64,000 bases of DNA from Rallus limicola (lineage: Eukaryota > Chordata > Aves > Gruiformes > Rallidae), in assembly GCA_022605955.1 (NCBI GenBank), contig JAKCOZ010000001.1, positions 16,732,146 to 16,796,145 of the forward strand, read 5' to 3'. Positions within the stretch are counted from its first letter, which is position 1; each line of letters begins with the position of its first letter. Under the pieces are notes generated by a model. The model was given only the letters and a program-made list of their open reading frames with translations. It was not told the DNA's origin and ran no database searches. A program made the translations under genes and the position numbers. Shown in pieces: positions 33,548 to 45,467 of this stretch.

Positions 33548-36500
33548 GCCGAATTGTCTCTACTGTGTTACGGGGACCATAGTTCTGCCTGCAGATGGTT
33601 GGGAGGAGCATCCTGCTCTGACACTGTGGTAACAACAACTGCGGGTGGGTGGGAACGGCTTGGGATGGGGTGGCAGTGGTAGCAGGGGAAGGGCAGGGAT
33701 GGACACTCACTGGGCACAAAACAGCTGTGAACTATTGCTCTTTCTGATCTGTTGAGGGCTGATTTTTTTTTTTTTTGGGTTGGAGGGGAGGACTTTGATT
33801 TAGAAAGCTTCTCTGCCCACCTGACACACCTGCTTTTCCAAATCTTCCATTACTAATTTTCTCCTAATTTCCTTTGGCAGTGGAGGCTTTTCTCTCTGTT
33901 CTGTCCCCTTCCAAGATAAGTGGGATTTGTTGGAAGAAGTTCTCTCACTTCTTTTCCTTTGACCTTCCCTACCCTTTTTCTGTTAAGGCTCTCTAGGCTT
34001 GCACTTTCTGTCTAGATACTTCATGAACCTCTATCCTCTACAGAGGAAGGAGAGGAGTTATGAAGGACCAAGGGAGGTAGGACCTGGTGTAGAACAGGTT
34101 CTGTGCCCTTGCTCCTCTTCCTCCCTCCTTCCTTTCTTCTGCTGTGTTGTTGCTGATGAACACCAGCAATTCTGGAGTGATGGGCATTCTCCAGGCCTGC
34201 TCAGAGTGGGGGAGGGTACTATTGAGCTCTTTGACATACCAAGCTGGGTCTTCAAAGAGTGGTAGAGGAAAAGGCAGGAACGTCTGGTGTCTCAGAGGCG
34301 TGAAGAGTTCCCATCTTCCCATGAGTGTCACAGAATAGAGGTCCTCCACACCATATACATCTCGGATAGAAGAGAATACCAGGCTCTGAATGGCAGTGTT
34401 ACTTTGAATACTTAGAGACCCTCATGAGAGACAGAGCAACACATCACCCTGTAAATCCTCCACCTCCTCACAGTTAGCTGTGACAAACTTTTCATAGGGA
34501 TCCTTTAATGCCTTGTCAAAACCTGGTTTCACTTGCTCTGTCCTAACCTCTGTCCCTTGGATGGAAGGTCTGCCACAGAGCTGGAAATAAGCCTACTGCC
34601 TCTCCACTTTATCCCATTTCTAAGCAGCCCAACAAAGCACAATCTTGGCACCACCTCCCACAAATTTCTCTTGTCAGGCAGGGGTGCTGCCTGCTGAGTG
34701 CATCTTTATGCAGCACAGTGGGCCTCCTCTCCATGAGCTGCACACTCCAATTCTTGACAATCGTTCACCTCTATCCGGATGAGGGTGAGGGCCTGTGCTG
34801 TGTTGGCCTTTCCTAAGTGGCTATTTCCTTTTTGAGGCACTCCTCAGAAGCCTCAGTGTTTTGGGGGGCCCTTTGAGAAGGATGAGGGTGTAGGAGCTTC
34901 TCTGGGAGGTATTTATATGTTGCCTTCAGAGAACCTGCCCACTACCTGTCAGGTGGGAGCACTGCCAGCCAGGAGAGCTGGTTTCTATGCCACATGAGAC
35001 ATAACTTCATCTTCTGTAAGTGATGAGCAGCATTAGGCAGAGCTTGGTGTGCAAAAACTAGAGAGGAGATCCCCAAGATCTAAACCTGTGAAGATTCATG
35101 GGCTTCCTTCCTTGTAGGGATGCTGATGGTAACAATCCTAAGCCAGGTCCTGATCCCATTGCCTCAGTCTCCTTCAATGTCAACCTGCTTCCCCACAGTC
35201 CAAGCATCACTTTGCCTCTAGTCCAGAGGTATTCATGGGACTAACTCCACACTGTAAGAGCCAGTCCAACCCAGGGGAAGGGGGCTGTGTGGACACACAC
35301 ACACGTGTTATGTACATGTGTGTATGTGCAGGAGGATGAAGGAAAGTCACATCACTGCTGCCAGGTGTCCTTCCATTCTGGGACAGTGCAGCAAATCAAG
35401 ACAGGTAAATGCTGAGAGAGATGCTTAGGCACAGCAGAGACCTCTCCAGCTACTTCATGGGGCAGGCCCAGTGGTCTTACAGCATGGTGACCATCCATGC
35501 AGGAAAGAGTAATGGCTGGGGCACAGAACTGGACAAGAAAAGGGGGATGACAAGAAACAGGGACAAGAAAAGGCACGGGGAGATGGAGTTCTGTTTCTCT
35601 CTCCACCTCTTTCCTCCCTGTGCTTCTCTGCTGTGTGGTCTTGCAGTCAGTTCCACTCAGTCTATACTTTGGGGGGAGTATTAACCTTTAATGGTTTCTG
35701 CTCCTTCCCCCCATCACCCTTATGAGGCAGAAAAGAAAGGTCAGGGATACAGCTATCATAAGGCCCTTCTTCTGCCTGTGGTGGGGGTAAGGCTGGGTAG
35801 GAGGGACAAGCCATTTCTCTCCCTACTGTAGCCCCCCACTCCAAACCAGTGGGTGAAGTTTGCACAAGATGGACTGTTCTGTGGGAGGAAGAGGGCAAGG
35901 AAGGGGAACAAAGTGTCTCGCCTTCCTTCTTCCTCCTTTTTTCCTTGTCCTGCTCCCTCCCCAGGGATGAGGGCTCGCAAAGTGACGCCAGCCCTGTTGG
36001 AGGAAAGCAGATTTAACGTTCTATTTGCATGACAATTTTACTGTATTTTTCTGAGCAAACACCTGTTGTGTATGTGCCAGTTTGTTGGAATTTAACCTCC
36101 TCCCCCAAGGTCTTTCCCGTTCTTGTCCCTGTTTTCCCTACTCCTTTCATTCATCCCTGATGTGATTTTATGAGAGACTCCTACCAGTTTGGGAGGGAAC
36201 ACACCTCAGAGAGAACCCAATCCAATCAGCCCCATAAAAAACATTCCTTCTTCTTTCCAGTGTCTCCCTCTCCTTGCCCCAAATGTGGTCTCTCAGCTGC
36301 TTTTCAGGGTCGTGTGCTTGAAGGAGGAATGCATTCTATACCAAAGGCCTGCTCTTCCTAGGGGTCATCATTTCTCCTAATTATTTAGAAACAGGAGTCA
36401 GGCCCGTCAAGATAGGTCTCTTAAGATAAATGGCCGCTACCATACCCATGCCCTCATTACTCTGTCCCAGATCAAGGCAAGCAAGCAACTCTTTCCCAGC

Positions 36501-37140
36501 AAGGCACTTCTTGGGGAAACAAGGAGTGCCTCAGGTGCAGGGAAGTCTCTGATACAGTGAAAGTTTGATGTGGAGCTGGTTTCAATCACTTAGCAGACCT
36601 CCCACCACCTTCCTCTCAATGATTGCAGGGAGCTCTGGATTAGGTCTGTCCTACCCCTCCTCTCATGTGGGTGGCCCTGGCAGAGAGCAGGGCACGATGA
36701 AATCTTTAAGGCTTTTGTTGTAGGAAAAAGCATGGAGAGACTTCCTGAAGTTTCTAAGCCCTCTATGGCTTGGCTTTGGCAAGAGTCTCTCTTCCCTGCT
36801 TTTTCCCAGGACAAAGTGGATCCATGGGGCAGAACCAGGGCCAGCCCCTTTCACACTTTTTTTCTGGGTTAGTGACTCTTGGCAGGGGAAACAGGGGTGT
36901 AGTTCACCTCACTGGAAAGTGTGGAGGGTGAGGAATGGGGTTGGATGCTGACCTGCCCTCTTTCTCTAGGACAGGCTCAGGGGCAAACCTGGGCTGGGTT
37001 CCTGGCCCCAGAAGATCAAAGGTGAGATCCTAGTTGTGCTCTTCCTGTGGGGCAGAGCTCTTCCACATCCCTGCTGGTGCTGCCCCAGCTTATGCTGGGG
37101 AGACACATTCCCCTCTCCCCCACTTCACTCTTCCATGCTG

Positions 37141-37146
37141 AATAAA
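37141..37146 (+). terminator. Internal polyadenylation hexamer in the ELFN2 3' UTR
   Basis: AATAAA opens an AT-rich, conserved-looking block (about 37140-37205) inside the long 3' UTR. It could support an alternative end about 3.8 kb after the stop codon. No transcript evidence is available. Confidence 0.25.
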
Positions 37147-37275
37147 TCTCTCCCGAGGCAGGTGTGAAATATTCATGACTGACAAATGAAGATTTATGTC
37201 AGGCTGAGGAGGCCTCTGTGTGTTTGCAATGCTAATCAGGCTGCCTTCCTGGAGGAGGCTCTGCCAGGCAGGCTT

Positions 37276-37311
37276 GGGGGAAGGAGGGGAAGATACGGGA
37301 GGGAAGGGGGG
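37276..37311 (+). promoter_or_regulatory. G-quadruplex motif in the ELFN2 3' UTR
   Basis: G-runs at 37276-37280, 37286-37289, 37297-37299, 37301-37303 and 37306-37311 have loops of 6, 7, 1 and 2 bases. The last four runs alone form a canonical quadruplex motif on the transcribed-sense strand. It sits at the start of a purine-rich tract of about 200 bp. Confidence 0.6.
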
Positions 37312-38901
37312 AAAGGAGTTGAGGAAGTGCAAGGAGAGGCAGACACAGAAGGGTGAGGAATGCATGGTGGGACCAAGAATGGGGAGGTGAACAGGGGACA
37401 GGTAGAGGGAGATGGCGAGGGTGGGGAAGAGGGACGGCCTGGAAAGACCAGGGGAAGAGATGTCTGCTCTGGCAACAGCGGGATGATAAAGGGAGAAAGA
37501 GACTAGTGAGAGAAAGGATTGAGTGTAGGGGTGGAGGTCCTCTGAGAGGAGGTGGTGATGAGCCAGTGGTGCCTGAAGAAAAAAGCTGGGCAGACTTCTT
37601 GATGAGCTGCGGCCCCTCTCTGTAGAGCAGTGCTCAGCACTACAAGGTGGGCAGCTGCCACAGGAGCTGGACCCAGGGCCCCGAAAGCACATTTGCCATG
37701 CTGATCAGAAAGCTCAGCTGCATCTGGAAGGACACAAGCCACCAGGAACTTGGAGAATGCCCCCTCCACCGCTACCACCTCCTTCAGTCCAAGCTGCATG
37801 CAAGAGCCTCATGGAGCCACATCCTCTTGCTGGAGCCAGCCTGCTGCTGTCCCACGACTTGAGGAAGAGGGAGCATCTTCAGGGTGGCTTGATGTGGGAC
37901 AGACACTGAGTGCCACCCTCCACCGGGCTGCGGGCGTCTCTTATAGGGCTGGCAGAGGCTGCTGCAATCCAGTTGCCCCCTGCCCACCCTGGCTGAAGCA
38001 GGTGTTTTTGCATCTTTCCCTGAAAAAGGGTCAGAGAGGAGTGTCTGTTGCCTCCCCCCTACACACGCACGCACTCCCGCACCTGTCCCTCCAGCCGCTT
38101 TGGCCTTGTACTGTGAGGGGCGTTCTCGGTCTGCCTCCAGCCGCGCGCCTTGGGGAGACGTCTCTGCGTCTCCGCGCGCAGTCCCACCAGGGCAGCTCTC
38201 TGCAGGGCTGCCCCAACCCACCCCCCTGTCCCTGGGTGGAAAGAGGGCAGTCTCTGCCTGGCTTCTCCTTCTTCCACTGGGTGTACACCTCTCCTCCTTG
38301 CCCCTCTGGGAGGTCAATCACCCCTTCTCCCCCTTACGGTACCCTCTCTGCCTGCCCTATCCTCGTGCGTTCGGCTTGGCCTTTGCCTCTCCCCGTAACT
38401 ACCACCGCCACTGTGAGGCCTTGCTCTTGGGTGGCCTGCCCCCATCACCTGCTCTCCACCTTCCCCGAGGGGAAGAGGAAGAGGCTGGCTGGGTCAGGCC
38501 AGACCCTCCAGGGCTGGTACGGCTGGTCCATCCACAAGCACAGCACCTGGGGTGAGGGGGTGGGAAGGGGTGGGCAGCTGCCAGGCACAGAGCCGGGGGT
38601 GTAAGCCCTTGAATGTAAGGAAGGGCCTGGGAGGCAGCTCCTGGGACTGGCTCCTTGTGGCCTCTTTGGTGTTCCTCCTTCTGTAACAACCCTGTGACCC
38701 CCCTGGTTGTGTATGGACAAATTTGAGTTGGAGTTACGTTATTTTCTTTTCTTCTTCTTTTCTTCTTTTAGATTTTATTTCTTTCTCTCTCTCTCTTTTT
38801 TTTTTTTCTCTTTATTTTCTTGTTTTAAAACTGAATGGCACGAAATCGTTTTTCCTCAACTCGGAGATTCCTGTATGGAGAAAATCAATTTCTATATTTG
38901 C

Positions 38902-38907
38902 AATAAA
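38902..38907 (+). terminator. ELFN2: Probable distal ELFN2 polyadenylation signal
   Basis: AATAAA lies in TTTGCAATAAATTTCTTATTT, preceded by a T-rich tract and a unique AT-rich stretch typical of vertebrate mRNA ends. Cleavage would fall at about 38920-38930. An A-rich simple tract (38919-38970) follows directly in the genome. Confidence 0.6.
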
Positions 38908-41055
38908 TTTCTTATTTAAAAAAAAATCAACAAAAAACCCAAAAAAACCAACAAACAAAAATATGAAAAGCTGCTTCTGACTCCATTTGTCCCAGCCTTA
39001 TCTTGTAGAGAAGGTGGGATGGGGTGGGATGGGAGGGAATGGGGAAAGGAAGAACCTGAGAAAGCCGGGACAGGGCTTGGGAGAAGGATTGTGGATTCTT
39101 CCAGGAACCTGGTGATCATCTGCTCCCCTCAAACACACTATTTCTCTGTCCTGGGATATCGCCTTGTTTGGACAAGTCTTCCCTTTTACTGAGTCCTCAG
39201 TCCTGCCATGACACAATTCCCCGACTGCACTGATCAGCACCCAGTTCATGCCCATTCTGGGGATGCATACAGCACTGCCTGGGTGCAGGGCAGTGCTTCC
39301 TCACCCATCATCTACACAACAGATCCTCATCTGGCCATGAAAGGAATCTTCTGACCAAGCTCCAGAGCTCTCTGTAAGAGTGGAATTCAGGCCGGGTGAT
39401 TTGACCGTGGGTAATGACTGAGCAATCTGTAGCCTAATCCACCAGCAGATATCCTGATCTCAGCTCTTCCTAAGCATCAATATTTAAAGTCAAGAATAGA
39501 GCCAGCAAATCCATGGCTATTGGTGCATTTATACACATAATTAGGCCAATTTGTGCACGGTGACATAGCAGCCATTCTCTTGCATGTCTTGTCTCTTCTT
39601 CACCTCCTGTTTTGTCTCATTTCAGGTTTCTCCATGACTGGTAATGCTGCTTGGCTCAGAGAGTTTCTTCTTTTTCTTTCCACATCCAGCTTTGATCAGG
39701 TAGCTCTAACCATGACTTCTGAGCTTCCTTCTTGGGTCTGCTGAGCTCACAGTCTTTGCCCCTAGTTTAAGAATGAGGAATAAACAGTCCTAGGAGGTTG
39801 TGAATATGGACGCAACAGTGACTTTCAGCTCCTGCATATATATGTTGCAGTAGCTGACGATTCTTATTAATGCTTAGATTGAATTTAGAGCAGCCTTGGG
39901 GGCAGATGCTACTACAGGCAGATGCTTCACAGTCTGACGCATTCTCCCTTGGACTTGGGAAGAATGATTGAGTGTGGGAATGAATGGTGCTGGGCTGCGC
40001 ATGTCTGGGGGATGGACAATGCTGCACAAGAAAGAGGAGCTCTACTGGGGCTAGTCAGAGTTTGGTGTGCTTGGTGAAAAGATGGATCTTTGGGTCAAGG
40101 TGGTATGTCTGACATCTGTATCTCTGCAATGCGAGGATATGGGCTTTCTGAGACAGGGAATCTCAAACCTTGGGAAGAATTAATCCATAAATTGTGAAGA
40201 GGTGTAATCTAATCAGTAGAGTGCCCCCATGCTGTTTATTTTGTTGCTAAATTCAATTTTGTCTCCACAGTTTCTGCATTTCATCTGGTTGCTCCACCAC
40301 AGGGATGAGAAAGGACAACCTGTATTTGCAAATGCTGTCTAGAGGGAGCAGGAAGCTTTGTGAAGGGAAGACTGTCAGGGCTGAAGTAATCAAAAGCCAG
40401 ATCAGGACTTTTGAGCTGGGGGACATGGGGGCACTGTAATCAGCCCACTGGGCCAAAATAATCTGTGATGAAAAGAATTATCTGTGCTTGTATTTAAGGA
40501 GTCTTTGGCTGAATCCAGTCAAAGACCTTGGCAGTCCTCTGGTCTGCACAGGGTTTTGTGAGCTGGTGTGTGTCCAGGGATGAGGTGTGAGATGCATTTG
40601 TGAGTCTGTGTTGTTTTCTTAAGTGCTTCTGAATATGACTGTGTCCAACTGATATAGTTCCTGCAGCAAACCACACTGACCTCTGCTTCCAGAACCCGTT
40701 TGCTGGACCATGACAATTGTATCATGGAGTGGAAGAAAGGCCCCGCACAGTGTTGTGAAGTGGCTGCAGTAGATGGTGTGAGGAGGGAGTCACCTGGGTA
40801 GCTGGTGTGAACTGGCCTGCTAATCAAACCCATCTTTGAGAAGAAGAATCCTGCTTTACAGCAGTTTTAGGCTGGCTGCAGACTCAGGAAGACCATTTTG
40901 TGTTGTCTTGTAGTTGGTTCATGCTGACGTGGTTCTTTTTCTTCCCCATGAAGTTTAGTAACTTATCCAAGCCATCATTTGCTGCAGCACAGGAAGGCCT
41001 CACATGGCCACAGAGCCATTTGCTGGAAGTCATTCAGGACAGCTGAGATCTCTCT

Positions 41056-41063
41056 GTGTATGT

Positions 41064-41101
<38 letters not shown>
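41056..41101. repeat. (TG)n microsatellite
   Basis: About 23 TG units with two CG interruptions near the 5' side and an uninterrupted run after that. Likely polymorphic and capable of Z-DNA formation. Confidence 0.95.
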
Positions 41102-43179
41102 ATTTGTTATGAAATGGACAGGCAAGTGGGCAACATTGCCCTCTTCTGGACTGTCAGGACTGGAAGAGCAGCCCAGCAAGCAGATAAATCCTGCTTATAC
41201 TGCAAAGGTTAACATCCTTACTGATCCTTGATTTCCCATTCAAATCCTGATGACTTTTAAAATATCCAGGTCACATTAGGGGATTCTACTGCTCTCTGGA
41301 GCTCCAGTGACTGGACACCCTGAGTAATCATGACTCCTCAGGGTCAGGCCAAGCGGAAGAGATCAGAGTGAGGAATCTCTCTGCTGCAGATAAAGTTGGC
41401 TTCAATGGAACCTGTAACCAACAGCTCTGAAGGGCTGTGAGGAAACAGATGAGTGCGTGAAGTTCACACTGCTGCCATTTGTCCCAAGGCCTGTCCCAGG
41501 CTAGGGCATCGTCAGGCCAACATCTTTTCCCAGGTCTTGGATGCAGTTGCAATTAAAGCACACAGGTGTATGTCATGTAGAGCTGGAGAACAGGCTGAGA
41601 ACTACACAGAATCAAAGGGGATTTGGGAGTGTAAGTGCATGACCATCCTTAGCTGTATGTCACTGAACAACCTGTACATCTCTCTTCTCATCCTTGGAGG
41701 AAACACTGAGAGAAGGCAAACCTGAACAGCCTGAGAGTGAAAGATTTGGGAGTGAAAGGATAAGAGAGATAGAAGGAGGACTCAAATACACAAGGGACAG
41801 ATTCACATGCATAGTTAAGATGATGGATGGATTAGTATCGCTGGTGCTGCACTCTACAGCCAAACCCAAGGTCCTGCCACAGGCTTGGTGGGACTATAGC
41901 AAGGTGAATAATTTCCATTCCTTGGCTTCCCAAATATCCAACAGGGATCTGTATCTTCCCTTCACTTGTCACTCTCCCTGGGACACGTGTTTATGTGATA
42001 CCTCTTGCAGTGGGATTGCCAGACTACTCAGGGACTGATAGTTAATATGCATCCTCAAAGGGGAAGGGAACAGCATTGAAAGGGAGTCTGAGGAGCTGAA
42101 CTGGTAACTCCTGTTAGCAAGGCAGAAGTAAGCAGGGGTCCAGCCAATGCTACTGTGAAAAATGGATCAAAAGTCTCATCACTTTTTAAATAAGAAACAC
42201 TTTAAAAAAGAAGAGCGTTCAGCTCCATCTCTCTCTGTGTATGTCACCAGAAAGGGCATCATTAAGAATTCATTGCAACTTCTGCACCCAATTTTCCGGC
42301 CCAGTGCCTTGTCCTGCTTGTCTTGCTCCAGCTCCAAAGACAGTGGAGGCTCTGCCATGAGTATAGAGGGACAAACGGGAATGGAATAACAAGATGGATC
42401 TTGAAGAAAGGGTGGGGGGGGGGGAAGAGCTGAGGACCTCTGGCATGAAGTGGCTGAAGGAAGAAGCAGAGCCAGGCAGGGAGCACAAGGAAGAGCCAGG
42501 CTTGCCCACAGACTTGTGAGGAAATAGGCACATGGCTGCCCCGGCTTCCTGCTGTTACCTGCTCACACATGCCTGAGGATTTCCTTTGTACTCTCTTCTG
42601 TCCCTGCTTGAATATCTGGAGTTTATCCAGGGATTAATTTAAGGGTGGGGGTGACTAGGGATTCCTACCAGCTGAAAATAACCTATGCGCTGTTGGACCA
42701 AGATCCTGAGCTGCAGCACAGTGATGCTGCTGACTAAAATAGCCAAGCCAAGGAAAACTTTTTCACAGAGCAGATTCATCAGGGTAAGGAGGTGCTAGGC
42801 TGAGCAGGCTAAAGCTATAAAGGATGAAGTAGCCATACCTGTTGTTTATGAATGCCTTTAGTCAAAGCAAAGTGGCTGCTTAGTGCCATGATACCTGCTT
42901 GTGTGGAGGTAAAAGGGGTTTCATTCTGGACTTTGCTCAGATTGGTCCTTGGGCCAGAATACGCAAAAAATCCCAGCTTCTCATGCCCTCCTGGTAAAGT
43001 CAGGAGAGTGCTGTGGCCTGTATTTATTTGCCATACATTTTCTGCCTCTGTCTTGTGCCACCATAGAGGCTTCCTGCCCATGACACCCATTTCTCTTTCT
43101 CTCTGCTTCTCAAGTGGTAGCCAGGGAGATAATTGGTATTTTTGACACTGTCTGTTGAGCTCTCAGTAGCAGGAGCTGC

Positions 43180-43225
43180 CAAGATAAAGCCATGAATTAG
43201 ATAATTAGGGTTAATTAGAGGCTTT
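43180..43225. promoter_or_regulatory. Homeodomain-motif cluster
   Basis: GAATTAG (43194-43200), TAATTA (43202-43207) and TTAATTA (43211-43217) lie within 24 bp in nonrepetitive DNA. AAGATAAAGC (GATA-like) lies just before them. Three TAATTA-type sites this close are unusual outside simple repeats and suggest a homeobox-bound element downstream of ELFN2. Confidence 0.35.
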
Positions 43226-44940
43226 CCAGGGCTATGTTACCATACTCCATGAGGACGATGCCCTCCTTTCAGGGCCATTGTAGCAAACAGTGCCTTTGGG
43301 GCAGAAGGGAGGAGTTAAGGGAGCATTGAGCATGATGGCCAGGAAAAGGGTGTTCCAGCTCTTTATCAGTACTGGTGGTGTGGAGCAGGCAGCTCAGAAG
43401 AGTGAGAAGCACGGTTGGACACAGACTGGATTGGGGCAGTGTGGGGACATGATGGTGGAGGAAATGCAACTGAAGGGAGAGTCAGTTCTCAGCACCAGCT
43501 GATGGGAGTTTGGCTTTTGCTGCAGTAAAAGCAGTGGGTCTCTAGAGTCTAACAGGTAAAAGGAGACCCTGAAAGGCAGATCAGCCTGAGCTGGTCCTGG
43601 GGTTTAATGACTGATGTGGTGGAGGTGGTGGGCATTTAAACTTCTATGGAGTTGTGGTCTGATGTTGGAAGGGGAGCTAGGTGGTAGGTCCTTCACTAGT
43701 CCTCATTCCTCCTTCCACTGCTGCATGGAGCAGAGGAGCTAGAAGGTAGAACATTTTAGGGCAACTTCCATACAAACTGAGGCTCAAGTGACCTCTGCAA
43801 GGCTCTGCAAGACACCCACAACTATCAGGTGATAAATCTGGCATGCATAGCCTGCTTCTGTAAGAAGGCATTGTGGGCCCTCTCTGCTTCTCTGATAAGG
43901 TCAGGCTGCCTGTGAGTGTGTAGTGGAGGAGGGCGCCAGACCAGTAGGGAAGCATGAGCAGGAGAGAGCTGATTCTCCAATTTTTCCTGTTCCAGTCATC
44001 TCAGAACTGCTGTGCTTGTACCTGTCTCCACTCTGCCAGTGCTGGGCTGTTTGCTCCTGACCCCCAACTCAGATCCTTAAGGAAGAACAGGACAATACTT
44101 TTTCCCTGCCTGCCCTGTGCAGTCAGTGTGCCTGAAGGTGAAACTGCCTGAGGCAGGTTATTCATCCTGTGAGGAGGTTTAGATGGCAGCTCTTCTCCTT
44201 GCATGCAATTGTTTCTATGTAGGGATGCTTTGAAGATGTCACCTTTTCCAGCACAGACTCTTCACACCCCCATACCCTCTCAGAGGAATAAAAAACGTGT
44301 CCTGTTGCTAGAAGGCCTTGAAGTGATCCTTCCAGCATATTTTGGGACATTTCCACAGAAAAGTTTAGACCAGTGTTTCTGCATTTCTGACTTTACACTG
44401 TTAAAGACCTTCTGAGTCTGAAGAAACTGAAGAACTCCCTTCTGGGTCTGCAGGGGGGCTGGACTTTTCTGGGTCTCTTGGAAAGTCGCATTCCTTATCT
44501 CTTAGATAGAGTGACAGACTGATGAAGTCTCTTTGGGAAATGTGTGAGATTTGTTTCCCTTACTTTCTCTCCACATCATGAGGTCTCAAGCCTAATCAGT
44601 GTGGCATATGGAAGGAGGCAACACATGATGGCAAACAGACCTCTGGGCCTCTTCTTTCTGCCTAGGGGCTTACCTGTGAGAGGCAGTCAGCCATCTGAAG
44701 TACTGTCAGAACAGGACACAGGTTCTCTCTCTTCTGCTTTATCTTCCAGGCCATCATGTCTCTCCTCCTTTCCTGCATACTGTGTTTTCCTCACAATTGC
44801 CACCCACCCCTTCCTTCATATGTTCCTTTTCTTCCTCTTTCTGTTTTCTTTGTTCTCTGTCCTATTTCAGTGTCCCTCATGTCTCTGTTCTTTGGGTAAT
44901 CATGACTTCCTCCACCTCTCTGCTCCTTCACTTTCTTGAT

Positions 44941-45467
44941 TGTCATGGTTTTGCCCCAGCTGACAGCTAAACACCAAACAGACACTTGCTCACATATCAA
45001 GGGGTTCTGGAGGAGAATGAAAAACCTCCTCATAGGTTGAAATAAAGACAGTTTTATAGGATAACAAAAGATATTATTATTATTAACAACAACATAAATA
45101 ATAACATTCATAGTAATTCAAGTGATGCACAAATGCAACATCTCACTACATGTAGAAGGAAAAATACCTCAAATTAATGGCCAGCCTGGTTCTGAGCAAG
45201 GAACCTGCCTTCCAGCCAGCTTACCCAGTTATATCTGGAGCATGGCAGTATATGTCAGGGAATACCCCTTTGGTCAGTCTGGGTCGGCTGTCCTGGCTGT
45301 GCTCTCCCAGATGCTTGTGCACCTGGCAGGGTATAAGGAGCTGAGAAGTCCTTGATTTTGTGTAGATGCTACAACTACTGAGCAACAGCTAAAGCCATCA
45401 GTGTGTTATCAACACTCTCATCCTACTAGAAAGAAAATGAACTGTATCTCAGACACAAACCAGGCCA
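44941..45467 (-). mobile_element. Solo LTR of an avian endogenous retrovirus, sense on the - strand
   Basis: The 527-bp block begins TGTCATGG and ends CAGGCCA on the + strand, that is, TG...CA ends. Its body follows a repeat I recognise from bird genomes: CCCCAGCTGACAGCTAAACACC, TTGAAATAAAGACAGTTTTATAGG, GGAATACCCCTTTGG and ATCAGTGTGTTATCAACA. Promoter-type signals of this family run on the - strand, so the sense direction is -. In this copy the TATA-like box (opposite about 45224-45235) and the CRE-like site next to it are degraded. No internal viral genes or second LTR are present within the window, so it is a solo LTR left by recombination. Flanks CTTGAT and CTAATG are at best a decayed target duplication. 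Confidence 0.8.

Larger units (their letters stand above)
33337..38925 (+). other. ELFN2: Probable ELFN2 3' untranslated region, about 5.6 kb
   Basis: No gene intervenes between the ELFN2 stop and an AT-rich stretch ending in an AATAAA at 38902, where the sequence has a typical mRNA-end texture. Mammalian ELFN2 mRNAs also have long 3' UTRs, as I recall. Inside are a CA-rich run (33503-33547), an earlier AATAAA at 33424 and another at 37141, and AT-rich islands at about 36010-36100 and 37140-37205 that look more constrained than their surroundings. A purine-rich tract with a G-quadruplex motif lies at 37276-37311, and a modest CpG cluster at about 38060-38200. Long open frames here (284 codons from a TTG at 37750; 200 codons on the - strand at 37090-37692) are low-complexity Pro/Ser/Gly-rich and not considered genes. 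Confidence 0.6.
38926..44940. other. Intergenic DNA downstream of ELFN2
   Basis: No gene is supported. By mammalian order CYTH4 would be next, facing ELFN2, but no Sec7 or PH-domain exon is recognisable on the - strand. A nonrepetitive AT-rich block (about 39410-39560, containing ATAATTAGGCCAATTTG) has enhancer-like texture. A (TG)n microsatellite lies at 41056-41101, a 12-base G run at 42412-42423 and a homeodomain-motif block near 43194. Confidence 0.55.

Noticed and set aside
37090..37692. 200-codon open frame on the - strand rich in Ser and Pro
   Set aside because: It is the complement of a purine-rich low-complexity tract. Such tracts are stop-poor by composition.
38060..38200. Possible CpG island
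   Set aside because: CpGs are clustered for only about 150 bp, inside the likely 3' UTR, which is too short and too weak for an island.
37750..38604. 284-codon open frame on the + strand
   Set aside because: It opens on TTG, lies in the likely ELFN2 3' UTR, is rich in Pro, Ser, Leu and Gly with no domain, and overlaps equally long frames on the other strand.
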